Assembly (NCBI RefSeq): GCF_025370935.1
Contig: NC_133496.1
Span: 4,511,810-4,575,809 of the forward strand
Source of the DNA: Choristoneura fumiferana
Lineage: Eukaryota; Arthropoda; Insecta; Lepidoptera; Tortricidae
Direction of reading: 5' to 3'
Length of the DNA stretch: 64,000 bases
The translations under genes and the position numbers were made by a program. The notes below the pieces were generated by a model. The model was not told the DNA's origin. It was given only the letters and a program-made list of their open reading frames with translations, and ran no database searches. Shown here piece after piece: positions 61,682 through 64,000 of this stretch (the stretch's first letter is position 1; each line of letters opens with the position of its first letter).

Positions 61682-61729
61682 CTGGTAAACAATAAAGTGT
61701 CAAACATCTTGTCTGGCTCATTCGCCCAT

Positions 61730-61986
61730 TCATCCCAGTCTATACCTCCCACTGCTTGGCACAGGCCTCCTCTCAGAATAAGAGGGTTTGGGTTATAGTT
61801 CCCACGCAAGCCCAGTGCGGATTGGGAACTTCACACGTATCATTGAATTGAATGGCAGCATTTTCACGATTTTTTCCTTCGTAATTTCGTAAAGATTTTC
61901 GAAAAACTCAGAGGTGTGAGCTCGGGTTTGAATTCAAGATCCTCTGCTTGAGATATCATAGGTCTAACCACTAGGGCACCTCGGCC
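61730..61986 (-). repeat. SINE-A, antisense, in copy 2
   Basis: CATCCCAGTCTATACCTCCC through GGGTTTGAATTCAAGATCCT to CTAGGGCACCTCGGCC. An internal deletion near TTTTTTCCTTCGTAATTTCG separates it from copy 1, which retains ACTATAAGGCTCATGGTAAA. Confidence 0.9.
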
Positions 61987-62887
61987 TAATTCATCCAGAG
62001 CCAATACTCTGACCGCATAAAGCGGAAATCATAAGAACTTGTAAATTTTTCAATAGTAGTTAAATGAAATAATATAAAAATAGTCTAGCTTAAAATAAAA
62101 TGACTTTTTAATTAATGAAATCCCTACTAATAATATAAATGAGAAAGTAAAAGTCTGTCTGTTATGCTTCCATGTTCACATAAAATAATATTGTCGAAAA
62201 TTAAAACCAAAATTTTAGTGACCTAGATGCTTGCATGCTGAATACATGTGCTAAACTTATTTTAAGGTCATTTTACCTACTGTATTCTTACAAATAAATA
62301 TTTTTGAATTTGAATTGAATTTGAAAAGTATTTCAAATATCACCACAATACCACAATCTGATCAGGAAGTGGTTGAAAAATGATTTGCTAATTTTGAAAA
62401 ATCATTTACAATCTTACAAACAAACGACCGTCTCAACTTAAATAAAATATTGTAATAAAATGCCGATCCATTTCCCACGTTGCTTACGGTAGTAATAACT
62501 ATAAATAGTTATTTCGTCAGTTCAAAGATAAACATAGTTGGCAGGTAAAGCCCTCAAAATGATGTTAGCGGGTATAAATAGCATAGCCACGAACACCGTT
62601 TACATTAATTTATTGAATCAGGCGTTACTTTGCGGAGTAATAGTAGATTGATAATCGAGGGTGAAAAGTGACCCGTTTCACCCGAGATATTTCTGGCGCT
62701 CGAGCGAAGTGAGAGCGCCAATAGTTCGAGGGGAAATGGGTAATTTCACCCGAGTTAGACACTCTACTTTTCATTTCGACTGTGAGGAAAGTAAAATACT
62801 ACAAAAAAAATTAGAATAATAATAAATTGAATTTAAGTACTTGTATCCAACCTCGATCGGTACCTTTTCGACCTGGCCGACTGCTGA

Positions 62888-63126
62888 CGACCAAGGAGCT
62901 TATATACAAAACTGTAGGTTGAACGCCGAACGAAGAAGTTTGACTTTTATGACTTATTTATATATTCCATCTCTTTCTTTCAAATTTCACGAATGACTTC
63001 CATCTCTTTCTTAACCTAACTAAAGAAAGAGATGGAATATGTTCGTGACATAATAAAGATCAAATTTCTTGTTTCAAGCGGATGTTCGGCGTTCAACCTC
63101 CAGTGTTGTATATAAGCTCCTTGGTC
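62888..63126. repeat. Hairpin MITE, about 239 bp
   Basis: GACCAAGGAGCTTATATACA and GTAGGTTGAACGCCGAAC at the left pair with GTTCGGCGTTCAACCTCCAG and TGTATATAAGCTCCTTGGTC at the right; inner TATTCCATCTCTTTCTTT pairs with AAAGAAAGAGATGGAATA. Confidence 0.85.
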
Positions 63127-63827
63127 ACGACGTGCATCTAGATGGCCATGCCGAAACGTGGAAAAAAGTGGCATTAACGTAACTTAATTATCTTGGAATC
63201 CATGGCCAATCGAAAAATAAAAAAAATAAATACTTTCCACCCTAGAGATGAAAACGCAATTTTATACCCTGCTATCTACCCATGAAAATTAAACTTTCCG
63301 AACAGGAGAGATGAAAAAGTAATTGTTTCAGTGCACCGTTTACATTTACATAAACTTTAGTAACGTCAGTATTTTATATCTATATTGTTATCAAAGTGAC
63401 GTCATCCTTTCCGTGTATTGACGCGTGGAGCCACCGTCGAGCAATGGAAAATAAATCATGTTTAAAATTGCTTAAGGCATAGGTCAAAGTCATAGCAACA
63501 AGGAAAACATTACCAACGCTTGTTTATTTTCCACTAGCAACTCCGAAAAAAACTATTTCTCGTACTCGTTCCTCGCGTACTAAATAAAGAACAAATTAAC
63601 AGTATGAACTGTAAAATGTACTTAATAAAGCACAAGTTAATTGAATAAAAAAATTTAAAGGTAGTATTGAATTAAATTCTTAAATAATTAAATTGGTAAG
63701 CTAAGTAGGTAATTGGTAAATTAGTAGGTCAAAATGAACTTGAAATACTTCACTCAAACAAAAATCAACAATAAAAAGGAAAAGTTAAATAAAGGCTTGT
63801 AAAAATGGTTTGATATTTAGAAGTTAA

Positions 63828-63972
63828 GCGCCTGTTTCGCCGCTGATTAATAAATGTCAAGTGAGAGATAAATGTGATGCCGTCTCTGTTTATTCAAACT
63901 ACATAAAACAGAGATAGCATCACAGATATCTATTTTGTCACATAAAATTTATCAATAAGCGATGAAACAGCC
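63828..63972. repeat. GGGGCTGTTTCAC-family MITE, copy 3
   Basis: GCGCCTGTTTCGCCGCTGAT, AAATGTGATGCCGTCTCTGT on the left; ACAGAGATAGCATCACAGAT and AAGCGATGAAACAGCC on the right. Confidence 0.8.
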
Positions 63973-64000
63973 ATGAAGTATACAGAAAAGCATAATCTTG

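Larger units (their letters stand above)
57448..61927. repeat. Large direct duplication, copy 2
   Basis: It is collinear with 51443-57129 but shorter because it lacks three copy-1 insertions. Copy-2-only segments lie at about 57762-57860 and 59672-59880. After 61927 it continues into sequence not present in copy 1. Confidence 0.93.
61682..64000 (-). other. ABCH intron running off the window
   Basis: No Walker A (GxxGxGK(S/T)) coding segment was seen on the minus strand in these 2.3 kb. The region holds a SINE-A, a Helitron-like end (about 62120-62165), a repeat-F end (62615-62645), a stem-like element near 62645-62770 (GGTGAAAAGTGACCCGTTTC against CACTCTACTTTTCATTTCGA, with CGCTCGAGCGAAGTGAGAGC), a hairpin MITE (62888-63126) and a GGGGCTGTTTCAC MITE (63828-63972). 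Confidence 0.6.

Noticed and set aside
61682..61809. Upstream extension of the Walker B frame
   Set aside because: A consensus acceptor (TTTACCAG) ends at 61682 and the upstream residues are translated SINE-A sequence.

Overview
The window is nuclear DNA of an insect, almost certainly a lepidopteran (moth or butterfly). It is AT-rich, its genes are cut into short GT-AG exons by introns of 0.2 to 7.8 kb, and the introns are packed with tRNA-derived SINEs, LINE 3' ends, palindromic MITEs and Helitron-like fragments of types I associate with Lepidoptera. No bacterial, viral or CRISPR system is visible.

Region 1 (1-31433, + strand) is a lysyl oxidase-like gene of the LOXL2 type. Eight consecutive exons (344-484, 1158-1399, 5416-5647, 13486-13610, 18971-19107, 22539-22699, 29234-29328, 31311-31433) join with matching phases into 417 codons plus a stop. 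They encode most of SRCR domain 1, SRCR domain 2 and a complete lysyl oxidase catalytic domain with the copper-binding histidine cluster and the Lys and Tyr of the LTQ cofactor. The start codon and signal peptide lie upstream of the window. The product would be a secreted copper amine oxidase that cross-links extracellular matrix.

Region 2 (31434-34231) is the intergenic space between two convergent genes and holds only repeats.

Region 3 (34232 to beyond 64000, - strand) is an ABC half-transporter of the arthropod ABCH / ABCG20-23-like type. Twelve exons give 607 codons plus a stop: the second half of the nucleotide-binding domain (signature, Walker B, H-loop), then an ABC-2 membrane domain with six predicted helices and a large loop after helix 1. 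The Walker A exons lie beyond 64000. The two genes have no evident functional link.

The oddest structure is at 51443-61927. The four exons that carry the NBD half and the NBD-TMD linker occur twice, in direct orientation, on either side of a 318-base run of N (57130-57447). The gap sits exactly at the joint between the copies. The copies differ by several transposon-sized indels and many one-base homopolymer changes, and one exon of the gap-proximal, downstream copy is frameshifted. Two unmerged haplotypes in the assembly explain this best; a recent true tandem duplication is the alternative.

I did not find a convincing undescribed biological system. The best leads are the duplication and its insertion polymorphisms, a 22-unit 24-bp minisatellite beside an ABCH exon, a duplicated and decayed splice acceptor before the last ABCH exon, and several terminal-inverted-repeat elements I cannot name.
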